Shown: positions 10,785 through 21,200 of the stretch, piece by piece
Numbering within the stretch: the first letter of the stretch is position 1
How the letters are laid out: every line of letters begins with the position of its first letter
Assembly: GCF_003807585.1 (NCBI RefSeq)
Contig: NZ_RMBX01000006.1
Location: forward strand, 186,001-250,000
Source: Chitinophaga barathri
GTDB lineage: Bacteria; Bacteroidota; Bacteroidia; Chitinophagales; Chitinophagaceae
Direction: 5' to 3'
Length of the DNA stretch: 64,000 bases
Position numbers and translations under genes: made by a program
Notes under the pieces: model-generated
What the model was told of the DNA's origin: nothing
The model's input: only the letters and a program-made list of their open reading frames with translations
Database searches by the model: none

Positions 10785-11796
10785 CAATACGATCCTCGCC
10801 ATCCGTTTTTCCGCCATGGGCGATGTGGCCATGACCATCCCCGTGATGAAACAGGTACTGGACGCCCATCCGGAACTGGTCATTGTATTTGTGACGAACA
10901 AAAACTGGGGAGCGCTTTGCGAAGGCATTCCCCGGCTGGTGTTTTTCGCTGCGGACCTGAAAGGAGAACATAAAGGAGTAAAAGGCCTTTACAAACTGTT
11001 CCGGGCCATCCGCAAGGCACACCCCGGCATCCGCGCTGTGGCGGATCTGCACCATGTACTGCGCTCGCGCATCGTGCGTACGTTCTATAAATTGTCCGGC
11101 ATCCGCGTGTCCGTCATTGACAAAGGAAGGGCCGGCAAAAAAGCCCTCACACGAAAGGAAAACAAAGAATTCCTTCCGCTGAAAACCACTATCGACCGCT
11201 ATCGCGATGTATTCGCGGGCTTAGGATATCACATCAACCCATCTTCCCCCGGCACGCTGCCACAGCAGCCCGTCCCGGGAAAAATGCAGATCGGTATCGC
11301 TCCGTTTGCCACCTATCTTGAAAAAACTTACCCGCTCGAAAAGATGCGGCAGGTGATAGAGATGATCACACGCAATGAAGCAGTGGAGATCCTGCTGTTT
11401 GGCGGTGGGAAAGAAGAAGTGGCGAAACTGGAAAACCTTGCCGGGGAAAATCCGCGGTTAAAAGTAATAGCCGGCAAATACAGCCTGAACGAGGAACTGC
11501 GCATTATCAGCGGCCTTACGCTGATGGTGAGCATGGATTCCGCGAACATGCACCTTGCCTCCCTTTACGGCGTACCGGTGGTGTCTGTATGGGGCGCTAC
11601 GCATCCTTATGCGGGGTTTATGGGTTTTGGGCAAAAAGAAGAAAATGCGGCGCAGATTGAACTGTATTGCCGCCCCTGCTCAGTGTTCGGGAACAAACCC
11701 TGCTTCCGCGGAGACCATGCCTGTATGCAGCAGCTGGCGCCTGAAACGATCGTTGAAAAGGTGCGTAAAACGCTGGCTGAGCGGGCTTTTGTGTGA
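10765..11796 (+). CDS. Glycosyltransferase family 9 protein (heptosyltransferase-like)
   Basis: 343 aa, related to ADP-heptose:LPS heptosyltransferases, which add sugars to lipopolysaccharide core at the cytoplasmic face of the inner membrane. N-terminal Rossmann half: ILAIRFSAMGDVAMTIPV near residues 10-27. C-terminal half: the nucleotide-sugar region with SLNEELRIISGLTLMVSMDSANMHLASL, then YGVPVVSVWGATHPYAGFMG near 265-290, the family's most conserved block. A C-terminal cysteine cluster (CRPCSVFGNKPC...C) is typical of Bacteroidota GT9 proteins. It overlaps the DUF4254 gene by 20 bases, forming a two-gene operon. The exact sugar donor and acceptor are not deducible. Confidence 0.88.
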   Translation: MAKSPDNNTILAIRFSAMGDVAMTIPVMKQVLDAHPELVIVFVTNKNWGALCEGIPRLVFFAADLKGEHKGVKGLYKLFRAIRKAHPGIRAVADLHHVLRSRIVRTFYKLSGIRVSVIDKGRAGKKALTRKENKEFLPLKTTIDRYRDVFAGLGYHINPSSPGTLPQQPVPGKMQIGIAPFATYLEKTYPLEKMRQVIEMITRNEAVEILLFGGGKEEVAKLENLAGENPRLKVIAGKYSLNEELRIISGLTLMVSMDSANMHLASLYGVPVVSVWGATHPYAGFMGFGQKEENAAQIELYCRPCSVFGNKPCFRGDHACMQQLAPETIVEKVRKTLAERAFV

Positions 11797-11822
11797 TATT
11801 TTCCAGAAAAAACGGTCAGTTT

Positions 11823-11853
11823 TTTGGAAGAAATGGAAAAAAGTCTACTTTTG
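11823..11853 (+). promoter_or_regulatory. Promoter of tRNA-Gln(TTG)
   Basis: TTTG at 11823-11826 and TACTTTTG at 11846-11853, separated by 19 bases. This matches the Bacteroidota primary-sigma pattern TTTG-N19-TAnnTTTG. Transcription should begin near 11858, about 14 bases before the mature tRNA. Confidence 0.75.
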
Positions 11854-11871
11854 CAATCCCATCAAACGAAT

Positions 11872-11942
11872 TGCCCGATAGTATAATGGTAGTACGACAG
11901 ATTTTGGTTCTGTTTGTCTTGGTTCGAATCCAGGTCGGGCAA
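11872..11942 (+). tRNA. tRNA-Gln (anticodon TTG)
   Basis: 71-nt cloverleaf without encoded CCA. The acceptor stem is TGCCCGA/TCGGGCA, the D stem GTA/TAC with the AATGGTAG loop, and the anticodon stem ACAGA/TCTGT holds loop TTTTGGT, giving anticodon TTG, which reads CAA. The T arm is CTTGG-TTCGAAT-CCAGG. It has its own promoter and terminator. Its body is nearly identical to the tRNA-Gln(CTG) at 34368. Confidence 0.95.
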
Positions 11943-11945
11943 CAA

Positions 11946-11972
11946 AAAATCCGCTGAAAAGCGGATTTTTTT
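11946..11972 (+). terminator. Terminator of tRNA-Gln(TTG)
   Basis: Stem AAAATCCGCT/AGCGGATTTT with GAAA tetraloop and a T-rich tail, three bases after the tRNA end. Confidence 0.9.
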
Positions 11973-12131
11973 ATTTTCTTCTCACCTGATCGGGACTTTG
12001 CCCAAACCAGGATACAACTGGAAAAGTTCGAATAAAACGGATACCTGTTTTTTCCTACATTAGCTATGTCCGCATCCTGACATAGGGCTGTCACCTGCCC
12101 ACACTAGATTTGAAATATAAAATCAGGTCCC

Positions 12132-12545
12132 ATGAAACTACACACCACGAACTACTTCAACACCTTCATTATTGTGGCGGATGACTGCCCGGTTGCAAAC
12201 GGTGAAATTCCTCCGGTTAAAGGAGAAAACAAAACCATCGCAAATATTGAGTTTGATATGATCAGGCAAAACCCTTACAAATACACGTCGGATGATGTGC
12301 TTTTCCAGGTGTTTGCGGACAAAAACGATTTAGTCAAAAGCGAATATAAAGAGGCAAGAGAAAAATTTTATTCGAAAGGCCAGCCCTGCTTCAGGGCTTC
12401 GCCGCTTACAAAACGCTACGGATGGGGAGTTCACTTCGACAAGGACGGTAAAATGGCTATTTACGGCAGTGAAACGAAGGAATATGAGAAATTCTCAAAA
12501 GATAAAAACCTGGCAGTCGTAAAAGCGATGAGATCAGGTAAATGA
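12132..12545 (+). CDS. DUF6157 family protein
   Basis: 137-aa small soluble protein without signal peptide or membrane segment. It opens with HTTNYFNTFIIVADDCPV followed by GEIPPVKGENKTIANIEFDMI, a pattern I associate with the DUF6157 family of uncharacterised bacterial proteins; the middle YKYTSDDVLFQVFA and late SPLTKRYGWGVHFDKDGKMAIYG also fit. Function is unknown. It is monocistronic: a tRNA terminator lies upstream, and a TAGATTTG box at 12105-12112 could be its -7 element, giving a leader of about 14 bases, although I find no good TTTG partner. Confidence 0.8.
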   Translation: MKLHTTNYFNTFIIVADDCPVANGEIPPVKGENKTIANIEFDMIRQNPYKYTSDDVLFQVFADKNDLVKSEYKEAREKFYSKGQPCFRASPLTKRYGWGVHFDKDGKMAIYGSETKEYEKFSKDKNLAVVKAMRSGK

Positions 12546-12677
12546 TTGTTCAATTCCGAACGTGGCCTGTATCGAAAATGAACAGGTTAGTTATTTTCAT
12601 AATTCATTTCGTTGTAGTGTACAATGATCAGTAATCTGGTATCCTATTCGTAAATGAAACAGCATATTTTCCCGCAT

Positions 12678-15041
12678 ATGCTTAAAAATCACCTCAAGCT
12701 CATCTGGCGCAGCCTTAAAAAAGACCGTCAATCCTATTTTTTAAACCTTATAGGTCTTTCCACCGGCCTGGCATGTACATTTTTTATTTATCTGTGGGTG
12801 ACGGATGAATGGCAGGTAGACAAGTTCAATGAAAAAGACAGCCAGGTATTCCTTGTAAAAGAAAACCGCATTAAGGCAGGTGGCATCTGGACTGCATCCT
12901 CCACATCGGGCCCGATGGCCGCCGCCATGAAAGCGGAATTGCCGGAGGTGCTATTTGCCGTTTCGGAAAGAGATGCCGGCAGCATGGTGGTGAGCATAGG
13001 GGAAAATGCTGTCAGGGCCAACGGTAAATATTCAGGGAAAGATCTGTTTAAGATTTTTTCTTACGACCTTATTGAAGGCAGCCGCGATCATGCAATGGAT
13101 GATAAAAACTCGATCGTATTATCAGAGCCGCTGGCGCTGAAATTATTCGGCTCGACCTCCGGAATTATCGGCAAAACGGTAACCCTGCAGCAAAAGGACC
13201 TTTACACGGTATCTGGTGTATATAAAACTCCACCGGCGAACGCGACCGAGCAGTTTGATTTTGTTTTGCAGATAGATCAGCTTTTCGCAACACAGGAAGG
13301 GATAAAAAGGTGGAGCAATACAGGCTGCCAGACGCGTGTGCTGCTGAAAGAAGGAACAGACATCGACGCGTTTAACCGCAAGCTCTCGGGATTTGTAACA
13401 GCCCAAACGAATGGAGAAACAAAACACCGTACACCTTTTGTCAAAAAATATTCCGAAGAATACCTGCACGGTAATTATGAGAATGGTGTAGTGAGCGGCG
13501 GGCGGATTGCTTATCTAAAGATGTTCATCATCATTGGTATTTTTATCCTCCTCATCGCCTGCATCAATTTCATGAATCTATCCACTGCCAAGGCTTCCAG
13601 GAGAATGAAGGAGATAGGCATCAAAAAAGTAGCTGGTGCCAGCCGTAGTTCGCTCGTGATACAATACCTGGGCGAATCCGTGCTGCTGAGCTGCATCGCG
13701 CTTGCCATTGCGTTGCTCATGGTGGCTTTGCTGCTGCCCTCTTTTAATACTTTAACCGGCAAACAATTAGCACTGACATTCGATCTGAAACCAGCGGTGA
13801 TTTTTCTGATGATCGCCTTGTTTACCGGATTGCTTGCCGGTAGTTACCCTGCTTTATACCTTTCCGGGTTCAAACCGGTTGCCGTACTGAAAGGCAGACT
13901 ATCCGGCCCTATCGGGGAATTATGGGTGCGGAAGGGCCTGGTGGTTTTTCAATTTACGATTTCCGCGGTGATGGTAGTGTCCGTTATGGTTGTGTACAAA
14001 CAAATAAAATTTGTGCAGAATAAAAATCTTGGATATCAAAGAGAAAATGTGATCACTTTCTGGCGGGAAGGAAAACTTTCGTCCGATGCTCACCTGGAAG
14101 CATTTATCGGGCAGGTGAAGAATGTTCCGGGAGTGGAGAACGCCACTTTCATTGCTCACAATATGGCTGGCCACAACAGCGGCACATCCGGCATAAAATG
14201 GCCGGGCCGCGATCCTGACGACAGAACGGAGTTTGAAAATGTAGCGGTCTCTTACGGCATGCTTGAAACCATGAAATTTGAACTGAAGGAGGGAAGGGCG
14301 TTTTCAAAAGATTTTGCATCAGACAGCAACGCGATAATTTTTAATGAGGCGGCCATCAGGTATATAGGCTTTAAAGAGCCCATCGGCAAAACGGTGGAGT
14401 TGTGGGGCGAAACCAGGCAAATCGTCGGAGTGGTGAAAGATTTTCATTTTGAATCGTTGCATGAGGAAGTTAAACCATTATTTTTCCGCCTGAATCCCGG
14501 CGCTACATACGTGGCCGCCGTCAAGCTGAAAGCTGGTAAGGAAAAGGAAACGATCGCAGCGCTGGGGCAATTGTACAGCCGCTTCAACCCGGGTTTTTCT
14601 TTCAATTACAAGTTTCTAGACGAAGGCTACAGGCACATGTATGCGGCCGAAAACAGGATCAGCATCCTGTCCAGGTATTTTGCCGGCCTCGCCATCCTGA
14701 TATCCTGCCTTGGCCTTTTTGGACTGACGGCTTATACCGCCCAGCGCAGGCAGAAGGAAATTGGTGTGCGTAAAGTAGTTGGCGCGTCCACGGGCAATGT
14801 GGTAATGTTGCTTTCCCGCGATTTCCTTAAACTGGTAGTACTGGCAATACTCATCGCTTTTCCCCTGGCATGGTGGGCTACAAGCCAATGGCTGGAAGGA
14901 TTTGCATATCATATTACTCCCGGAACCGGCACATTCCTGATTGCGGGCGGGGCTATGCTGCTGATTACCTGCATCACGATCAGTTATCAGGCAGTCAAAG
15001 CCGCACTGGCAAATCCGGTGATCAGCCTGAGACTTGAATAG
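12678..15041 (+). CDS. FtsX/MacB-type ABC transporter permease
   Basis: About 787 aa inner-membrane permease with the duplicated MacB/FtsX architecture common in Bacteroidota. TM1 is near the N terminus (SYFLNLIGLSTGLACTFFIYLW), followed by a periplasmic MacB_PCD domain. Three TMs with FtsX signatures come next (IGIFILLIACINFMNLSTAKASRR, then KEIGIKKVAGASR near residue 320), then a second periplasmic domain, and a second FtsX domain ending with RRQKEIGVRKVVGAS near 700. Such proteins work with a separate ATPase to export peptides, lipoproteins or small molecules by mechanotransmission. No ATPase gene is adjacent, so it is an orphan permease. I chose ATG 12678 (MLKNHLKLIWRSL) over 12654 because family members begin there. 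Confidence 0.9.
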   Translation: MLKNHLKLIWRSLKKDRQSYFLNLIGLSTGLACTFFIYLWVTDEWQVDKFNEKDSQVFLVKENRIKAGGIWTASSTSGPMAAAMKAELPEVLFAVSERDAGSMVVSIGENAVRANGKYSGKDLFKIFSYDLIEGSRDHAMDDKNSIVLSEPLALKLFGSTSGIIGKTVTLQQKDLYTVSGVYKTPPANATEQFDFVLQIDQLFATQEGIKRWSNTGCQTRVLLKEGTDIDAFNRKLSGFVTAQTNGETKHRTPFVKKYSEEYLHGNYENGVVSGGRIAYLKMFIIIGIFILLIACINFMNLSTAKASRRMKEIGIKKVAGASRSSLVIQYLGESVLLSCIALAIALLMVALLLPSFNTLTGKQLALTFDLKPAVIFLMIALFTGLLAGSYPALYLSGFKPVAVLKGRLSGPIGELWVRKGLVVFQFTISAVMVVSVMVVYKQIKFVQNKNLGYQRENVITFWREGKLSSDAHLEAFIGQVKNVPGVENATFIAHNMAGHNSGTSGIKWPGRDPDDRTEFENVAVSYGMLETMKFELKEGRAFSKDFASDSNAIIFNEAAIRYIGFKEPIGKTVELWGETRQIVGVVKDFHFESLHEEVKPLFFRLNPGATYVAAVKLKAGKEKETIAALGQLYSRFNPGFSFNYKFLDEGYRHMYAAENRISILSRYFAGLAILISCLGLFGLTAYTAQRRQKEIGVRKVVGASTGNVVMLLSRDFLKLVVLAILIAFPLAWWATSQWLEGFAYHITPGTGTFLIAGGAMLLITCITISYQAVKAALANPVISLRLE

Positions 15042-15097
15042 GCGAACCTTGCTTCAGGACTTCGAATGTCTCCTGGTAAAAAGCGGTATCACATAGC

Positions 15098-16081
15098 TCA
15101 GGCTGTACTGTCTGCTTTTTCCATCGGTCTCACAGGCAACGGGCGCGCGGCGATCAGCGCATCGCTGATAATGTACTGCGGCCTGTTTTTTACCTCAATG
15201 AACGTTTTGCCAAGATACTCCCCGATAATACCGATCATGATCAGCTGAAGGCCTGAAATGAATAACACGCTGGCAAGGATCGAGGTCCATCCCGGCACGG
15301 TCTCTTCTGTAAATATCTTCACATACAGGGCATAGCCGCCATATAAAAATGCGAGAAAAGAGAAAAATAAACCGACAAGCGACGAAAGCCGTAAAGGATT
15401 AATGCTGAAAGAAGTGATGCCGGTAACGGATAACGAAAACAATTTCATGAATGAATACCGGCTACCCCCGTTTTGCCGCCGGCCTGCGTGAAAACTTACC
15501 GTAGCCTGCCTGAATCCAAGCCAGGGTACCAGTTCCTTCAGGTATGGGTTGCTTTCGCTGATGCGTTTGATCGCCTGTACAACCTTAATGTCCAGCAGCC
15601 TGTAATCGGGGCCGTTCATCAGTATTTTGCGGTCGGACATATAATTGACCAACCTGTAAAAAAGACCGGACAGAAAGCGTTTCGGCAATGGAACCCGTTC
15701 ATCAGAAACCCTGATGGTGTTGACCACGTCGTAGCCTTCCTGCCATTTGGCTATCAGTTGTTCGATGATCTCGGGCGGGTGTTCCTGGTCCGCATCCATG
15801 CAGATCACACAATCACCTTCCGCATGGTCGTAACCTGCTTTGAGCGCAATAGGTTGTCCAAAGTTCCTTGAAAGGCTGATGTAGGAAACACGGTTATCTT
15901 CTCCGCAGATTTCGCGGATCTTCTGTACGGTGCCATCCGTGCTTCCATCGTCCACGAAGATGATCTGGTAATCGTACGGGGCAATTACCTGCCGCACATG
16001 CCGGTAGAACGAGCCAATGCCATCCTGTTCGTTAAAACAGGCGGATATGATCACCAGCCTGATATTGGGTCTTTTGTCCAT
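15098..16081 (-). CDS. Glycosyltransferase family 2 (GtrB/DPM1-like) with C-terminal membrane anchor
   Basis: About 327 aa. The GT2 domain at about residues 5-230 has VIISACFNEQDGI, IIFVDDGSTDGT, then CMDADQEHPPE carrying the D-x-D that binds the nucleotide sugar and metal. Two TM helices near the C terminus (SSLVGLFFSFLAFLYGGYALYV and ILASVLFISGLQLIMIGIIGEYLG) match bactoprenyl- or dolichyl-phosphate glycosyltransferases such as GtrB, ArnC and DPM1. It probably loads a sugar on undecaprenyl phosphate for envelope glycan modification. I took ATG 16081 (MDKRPNIRLVIIS) as start; the frame is open to 16126. It is monocistronic and converges with the ABC permease gene. Confidence 0.9.
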   Translation of the reverse strand: MDKRPNIRLVIISACFNEQDGIGSFYRHVRQVIAPYDYQIIFVDDGSTDGTVQKIREICGEDNRVSYISLSRNFGQPIALKAGYDHAEGDCVICMDADQEHPPEIIEQLIAKWQEGYDVVNTIRVSDERVPLPKRFLSGLFYRLVNYMSDRKILMNGPDYRLLDIKVVQAIKRISESNPYLKELVPWLGFRQATVSFHAGRRQNGGSRYSFMKLFSLSVTGITSFSINPLRLSSLVGLFFSFLAFLYGGYALYVKIFTEETVPGWTSILASVLFISGLQLIMIGIIGEYLGKTFIEVKNRPQYIISDALIAARPLPVRPMEKADSTA

Positions 16082-16726
16082 GCTAATAATATTTATAGGT
16101 ACAAGCAATTGCATGAAGCAGCACATATGCCGGCATATAGGTGTTGTGCGTCCATGAAACGGTGTTTTTCATACAAACGTTCATCAAAAAGTCAATGGGA
16201 AAAACGGGCGGATCAACAAACGCATTCGATATTCGCAGCATGATGGCATTCCGTTTTTCATTAAAAAAGTTTCCTGAAATAATACCTGGTCAACAAAGTG
16301 GACTGCATTAAGGGCTGCAATACACTAAAAATCAAAATTCAGTGATGATTTTCATTCTGATTCATGGTTAACGCACTTCACAAGTCATACATAAGGATAA
16401 TCTACAGTCAATATCATGGGCATAAATAATTCTTATCAAACATAAATTTTGATATTGAGACAACTAATATAGTTATTCATAATTTACAATGCAACTGTTT
16501 TTTTTAAGCACTTCGAAAGCGCCAATGAAAGCGCACCGGTAATATTGGATCCGGTAGTGACTGGAATATCCGGCCTGGAATGATCCTATTTTACCATTAC
16601 AGGATACATACAGCGTGCTTAAAGGAAAGCTATACCAGCATTGAAGGATAGCCGGACATGAGGCGGAGTTGAGGCGGACTTGATCCGCACCTGATCCGGG
16701 GTAAAAAAGTATTACTTTCTATGGGT
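16082..16726. other. Intergenic stretch without recognised gene
   Basis: About 640 mostly AT-rich bases between two minus-strand genes. It should hold the promoter of the GT2 gene and the 3' end region of the NHL-repeat gene. Near 16660-16680 the octamer GAGGCGGA occurs twice in a short direct repeat, followed by GATCC-containing sequence. I see no open reading frame, RNA gene or transposon end. Confidence 0.5.
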
Positions 16727-18079
16727 TTACTCAAAACTGATCTTCCTCACCCGGTTGTTGTTAAAATCCGCGATGTAAAAATTCCCCTGTGCATCCGCAC
16801 AGATATCCATCGGCGTACGAAATTTTGCCTCACCCAACGTACCATCTTTCCAGTCTGAATAAGTAAGCCCAGCCTGCCCGCATAAAGTGCTCACATCGAA
16901 AGCCGCGGTAAGTTTCCGGACAGTATTATTCCGGTCTTCCACCACAAATATTTCTCCCTGCGCTGTGATCACCATCCCGCGCGGCCCTTCGAATTTAGCA
17001 GTGGAAGCGCTTCCTTCCACCCATCCGTACGTGCTGCCCGCAACGGTTGTAACAACGCCGCCCGGTGTGACTTTGCGTATTTTCTGGTTAAAATAATCGG
17101 AAACAAATACATTCCCCTGTGCATCGCACTGAATGCTGCGGGGCGTATAAAATATTGCACCGGAGCCGGTTCCATCCTGGTAACCATAAGTTGATCCCGC
17201 CAGTGTGGACACAACGCCGCCGGGGGTGATCTTTCTTACTTTGTAATTGTTCGCATCTCCTACATACACATTGCCGTTCGCGTCGAGTGTAACGTCTTCA
17301 GGGCCGAAAAACCTTGCTGAATGCGCTGCACCGTCTTCATAACCATAAGGGTCTTTTCCCGCGTATGTGCTTACAACGCCTGCTGGCGTTATCCTGCGGA
17401 TGCGGTGATTGCCCGCGTCCGCCACAAAAACATTCCCCTGTGGGTCAACCGCAATCCCGCTGGGGTTCCAGAATTGTGCGGCGGTACCTGTACCGTCTGC
17501 ATAGCCGCGTATACTGCCGGCCAATGTGCTGACAACACCGGCGGGCGTGATCTTGCGGATCTTATGGTTATAATGATCAGATACATACAGGTTTCCCTGG
17601 GCATCGACACAAATACCCGCAACGCCATGGAACAGTGCACCGGCGCCGGTTCCATCCAGGTATCCGTTTGTACTGCCTGCCAGTGTGGACACGGTTCCTG
17701 TAAAAATATAGGTGAATGCCGGGCCGGTGGCTGTTTTGCCCTTTACCGTCACGGTTACAACACCGTTGCCCGCGCTTTTCGGAACTTCCACGGTCAGGCT
17801 GGCAGCGGTAGCTGCGGTAACTTTTGCGGTTTTCCCGTTGAACTTCACATCATTGTCTGCGGCTGTAGCGGAAAAGTTGCTCCCGCTGATCACAACGACC
17901 GTGTTAAACGGTCCTGTATTGGGTGTTATTCCGCTAATGGCCGGTGGGGTCGGTTCAGGGGGAGGGACTATTCCGCCGCCGCCATCGCCTTTTCCGCAGG
18001 AGGCGGCTGCAAATACAAACAGGATAATTTGAAACGCATGGCATATGCGCGCTGTTACAGGTAAAGTAATAGGTTTCAC
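16727..18079 (-). CDS. IPT/TIG-domain and NHL-repeat lipoprotein
   Basis: 450-aa exported lipoprotein: lipobox AAASC with the cysteine near residue 28, then a Gly/Pro-rich linker. Residues about 45-130 form an IPT/TIG immunoglobulin-like domain (PAISGITPNTGPFNTVVVISGSNF). The rest is about six NHL-type beta-propeller blades, each running from VSTLAGS(T/I)xGYxDGTG through GIxVDAQGNLYVSDxxNHxIRKITPxG. This is a surface or periplasmic propeller probably used for binding; no catalytic residues are evident. Families of this type are abundant and often expanded in Chitinophagaceae. It is monocistronic. The near-identical blades suggest recent internal duplication. Confidence 0.87.
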   Translation of the reverse strand: MKPITLPVTARICHAFQIILFVFAAASCGKGDGGGGIVPPPEPTPPAISGITPNTGPFNTVVVISGSNFSATAADNDVKFNGKTAKVTAATAASLTVEVPKSAGNGVVTVTVKGKTATGPAFTYIFTGTVSTLAGSTNGYLDGTGAGALFHGVAGICVDAQGNLYVSDHYNHKIRKITPAGVVSTLAGSIRGYADGTGTAAQFWNPSGIAVDPQGNVFVADAGNHRIRRITPAGVVSTYAGKDPYGYEDGAAHSARFFGPEDVTLDANGNVYVGDANNYKVRKITPGGVVSTLAGSTYGYQDGTGSGAIFYTPRSIQCDAQGNVFVSDYFNQKIRKVTPGGVVTTVAGSTYGWVEGSASTAKFEGPRGMVITAQGEIFVVEDRNNTVRKLTAAFDVSTLCGQAGLTYSDWKDGTLGEAKFRTPMDICADAQGNFYIADFNNNRVRKISFE

Positions 18080-18290
18080 GGTTAAATGAATTCAGGGTAA
18101 AAAAATACTGTGCCGGGGTGTTGTTCTGGATATCGTCTTAGGTTCTCTATAGGGTAAAGTTAATGAAAACCGGAACCTGTCGTCCAGGTATAAATACCCC
18201 ATTTTTCAGATAGTAGAAATATCAATCCCAACACCATGCCTTACTACCCCTGATCTTTGATTTCCGTAAATCTTTCGTATTTTTCTCGCA

Positions 18291-21200
18291 ATGATCCCCT
18301 TCAAAAGACTACTCCCGGCGCTATGTCTTCTGCTTTCCAGCCTCATGGCTTCGGCGGCGGATGGTCCTCTGTGGCTGCGATACCCGGCAATTTCGCCTGA
18401 TGGCAAGACCATTGCCTTCACTTACCGGGGAAACCTTTATAAAGTATCCTCAGCGGGCGGCACAGCTACTCCGCTCACTATGGACGGGACTAACAACTGC
18501 ATGCCAGTCTGGAGCCGCGACGGTTCATCCATCGCTTTTGCGGGCAACCAGGCGGGCAACTTTGACGTGTATCTCATTCCCTCAGCCGGAGGTGAAGCCA
18601 GGCGGCTTACCTGGCATTCGGCGGATGAATTCCCCTATGATTTTTCTGTTGACAAAGGCGTGATATTCGGCGCCGTGCGCCTGGATGATCCGGAGAACAG
18701 GCAATTCCCTTCGGATGCTTTACAGGAATTGTACCAGGTCCCTGTTTCAGGCGGGCGTGTACAACAGCTGCTCACTACGCCCGCGGAAGATGCAAAGATG
18801 AGCGCCGACGGACGTTTTATCATATATCATGACAGGAAAGGCCGTGAGAATATCTGGCGCAAACACCAAACTTCCTCCATCGCCCGCGATGTGTGGGTCT
18901 ACGACAGCCGTACAAAATCCCACCGGAAGCTCAGCCCGTTTGTTGGTGAAGACCGGAACCCTGTATGGGCGGGCTCTGACAATTTTTTTTATCTCAGTGA
19001 AAAAAACGGCAGCTTTAATGTATACCGTTCTTCCCTGTCAGGAAATAATGAACCGCAACAAGTAACCTTCCTGAAAGATCATCCTGTGCGCTTTCTGAGC
19101 ATGGGCAACGGCGTGCTTTGTTTTGGATACAATGGGGAGATATATGTAAAAACGCAGGACGGCAATCCAGTAAAAGTGTCGGTGGACATTTCTGCTGCGG
19201 AAAAAAACGATGATGAAACACACGTGCCTTTTTCTGATATCACGGAAATGACCGTTTCGCCTTCCGGTAAAGAAATTGCGTTTATTATGCGTGGCGAAGT
19301 ATTTGCCGGCAGCACGGAAGGCAATATGATCAAACGTATTACGCGTACGCCGGGTGCGGAAGCAGGATTGAGTTTTTCGCCGGACGGGCAGCGCCTGCTA
19401 TACGCAGGTGAGCGCAACGGCCGTTGGAATATTTACCAGTCCGAAATGATCCATCCCGAAGAACGGTTTTTCTTCAACGCTTCTTCACTGAAAGAAACCA
19501 CTATCATCAACAACGATCATGAAAACTACCAGCCGCAGTTTTCTCCCGATGGCAAAATGATCGCTTTTGTGGAAGACAGGACCACACTGAAAATATTGAA
19601 TGTCGCCAGCCGCCAGGCCCGCACCATCGCAGGCCCGGATCAGTTGTACAGCCGCAATGACCACGACCAGTATTTTGAATGGAGCCCGGACAGCCGGTGG
19701 CTGCTTATAAAGTACAACGGCGGTGGAAACGGCAACGATGAAGTAGGCATCATCTCCGCTACCGGGAACGGGAAGCCCGTAAACCTTACCCGCAGCGGCT
19801 ATAGCGACTCCAATCCGCAGTGGATGATGGATGGCCGGATGATGATCTGGCAAACGGACCGCAACGGCCTGCACAGTTATGCAAACAGCAGCACCCGCCA
19901 GGATGATGTATACGCATTGTTTTTCGACCGGGACCTCTGGAAAAACTTTAACCTGAGCAAAGACGAAGCGGCATTGCAGAAAGGATTGAATACAAAATCC
20001 CCGCAACCGGCAGCCGCCAAAGAAACGGATATAGACTGGGAGGGGCTGGAGCTTCGCAAAACAAGGCTCACCACGCATCCTTCGCTGCTAAGCAGCGCCG
20101 TGGTGAGCAAAGAAGGTGAAACATTGTATTACCTCGCAAAGTTTGAAAGAAATTACGATCTCTGGAGCTGCAACCTCCGGACGAAAGAAACAAAGATCCT
20201 CCTGCCGCTCAATATCAGCGGGGCTTCCATGCAATGGGACAAGGATAAAAAATATATCTACCTGCTGGCCGGCGGTAAAGTACTCCGGATAGACCCGGCC
20301 GCTTCAAAAAAAGAAAGTCTCTCTTTCAGCGGTGAAATGGCCGTGAACACTGCCGGGGAAAGAAAGGAGATGTTTGAACACGTATGGCGCAGGACAAAAG
20401 AGACCTTCTATACCGCCGGTCTTCACGGTGTAAACTGGGATGCGCTGAAAACGAATTACGAAAAGTTCCTTCCTTACATCAATAACAACTACGACTTTGC
20501 GGAACTACTGAATGAGCTGCTGGGCGAGCTGAACGTCAGCCATACCGGCGCCAGCTTCGATGACGAAATGAAAGACGGGGACGTGACGGCTTCGCTGGGT
20601 GTATTTTACGATCTTACTTACAAAGGCCCGGGTATGGCCATTAAAGAAGTGATGAAGGGCGGCCGGCTGGATGATCCCGCTTTCAAGGTTACACCGGGAA
20701 CGGTGATTGAAATGATCGACGGGGAAAAGGTGAGTGCGGATAAAGATTTTGCGGCTTACCTGGACAGGAAGGCAGGGAAAAAGATATTGCTCGGTTTACG
20801 CGAGGGAAATAGTACAAGACAAATACAGGTAAAACCGGTAACGCCCGAAAAAGAATTTGACCTGCTTTATGAGCGCTGGATAAAACGCAACGAAGCGGAA
20901 ACGGACAAACTCAGCAACGGCCAGCTTGGCTACGTGCATTTGTACCGTATGAACGACGGCGCTTACCGCCGGACTTACGAAGAAGTGCTGGGCAAATTCC
21001 CCGGCCGGAAAGGAATGGTCGTGGACACCCGTTTTAACCGCGGCGGAGACCTCGCTTCGGAACTGATCATGTTCCTGAGCGGGAAAAAAATACGCGAGAA
21101 CACTACGGACCGCTTCCTGGTATACAGCGAGCCCGCCTTCCGCTGGACAAAACCCTCCATCGTGCTGGCCTGCGAAGCGAACTACAGCGACGGGCATTGT

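Noticed and set aside
16800..17700. Internal near-identical DNA repeats
   Set aside because: They encode successive NHL propeller blades and are explained by the protein; not a separate DNA element.
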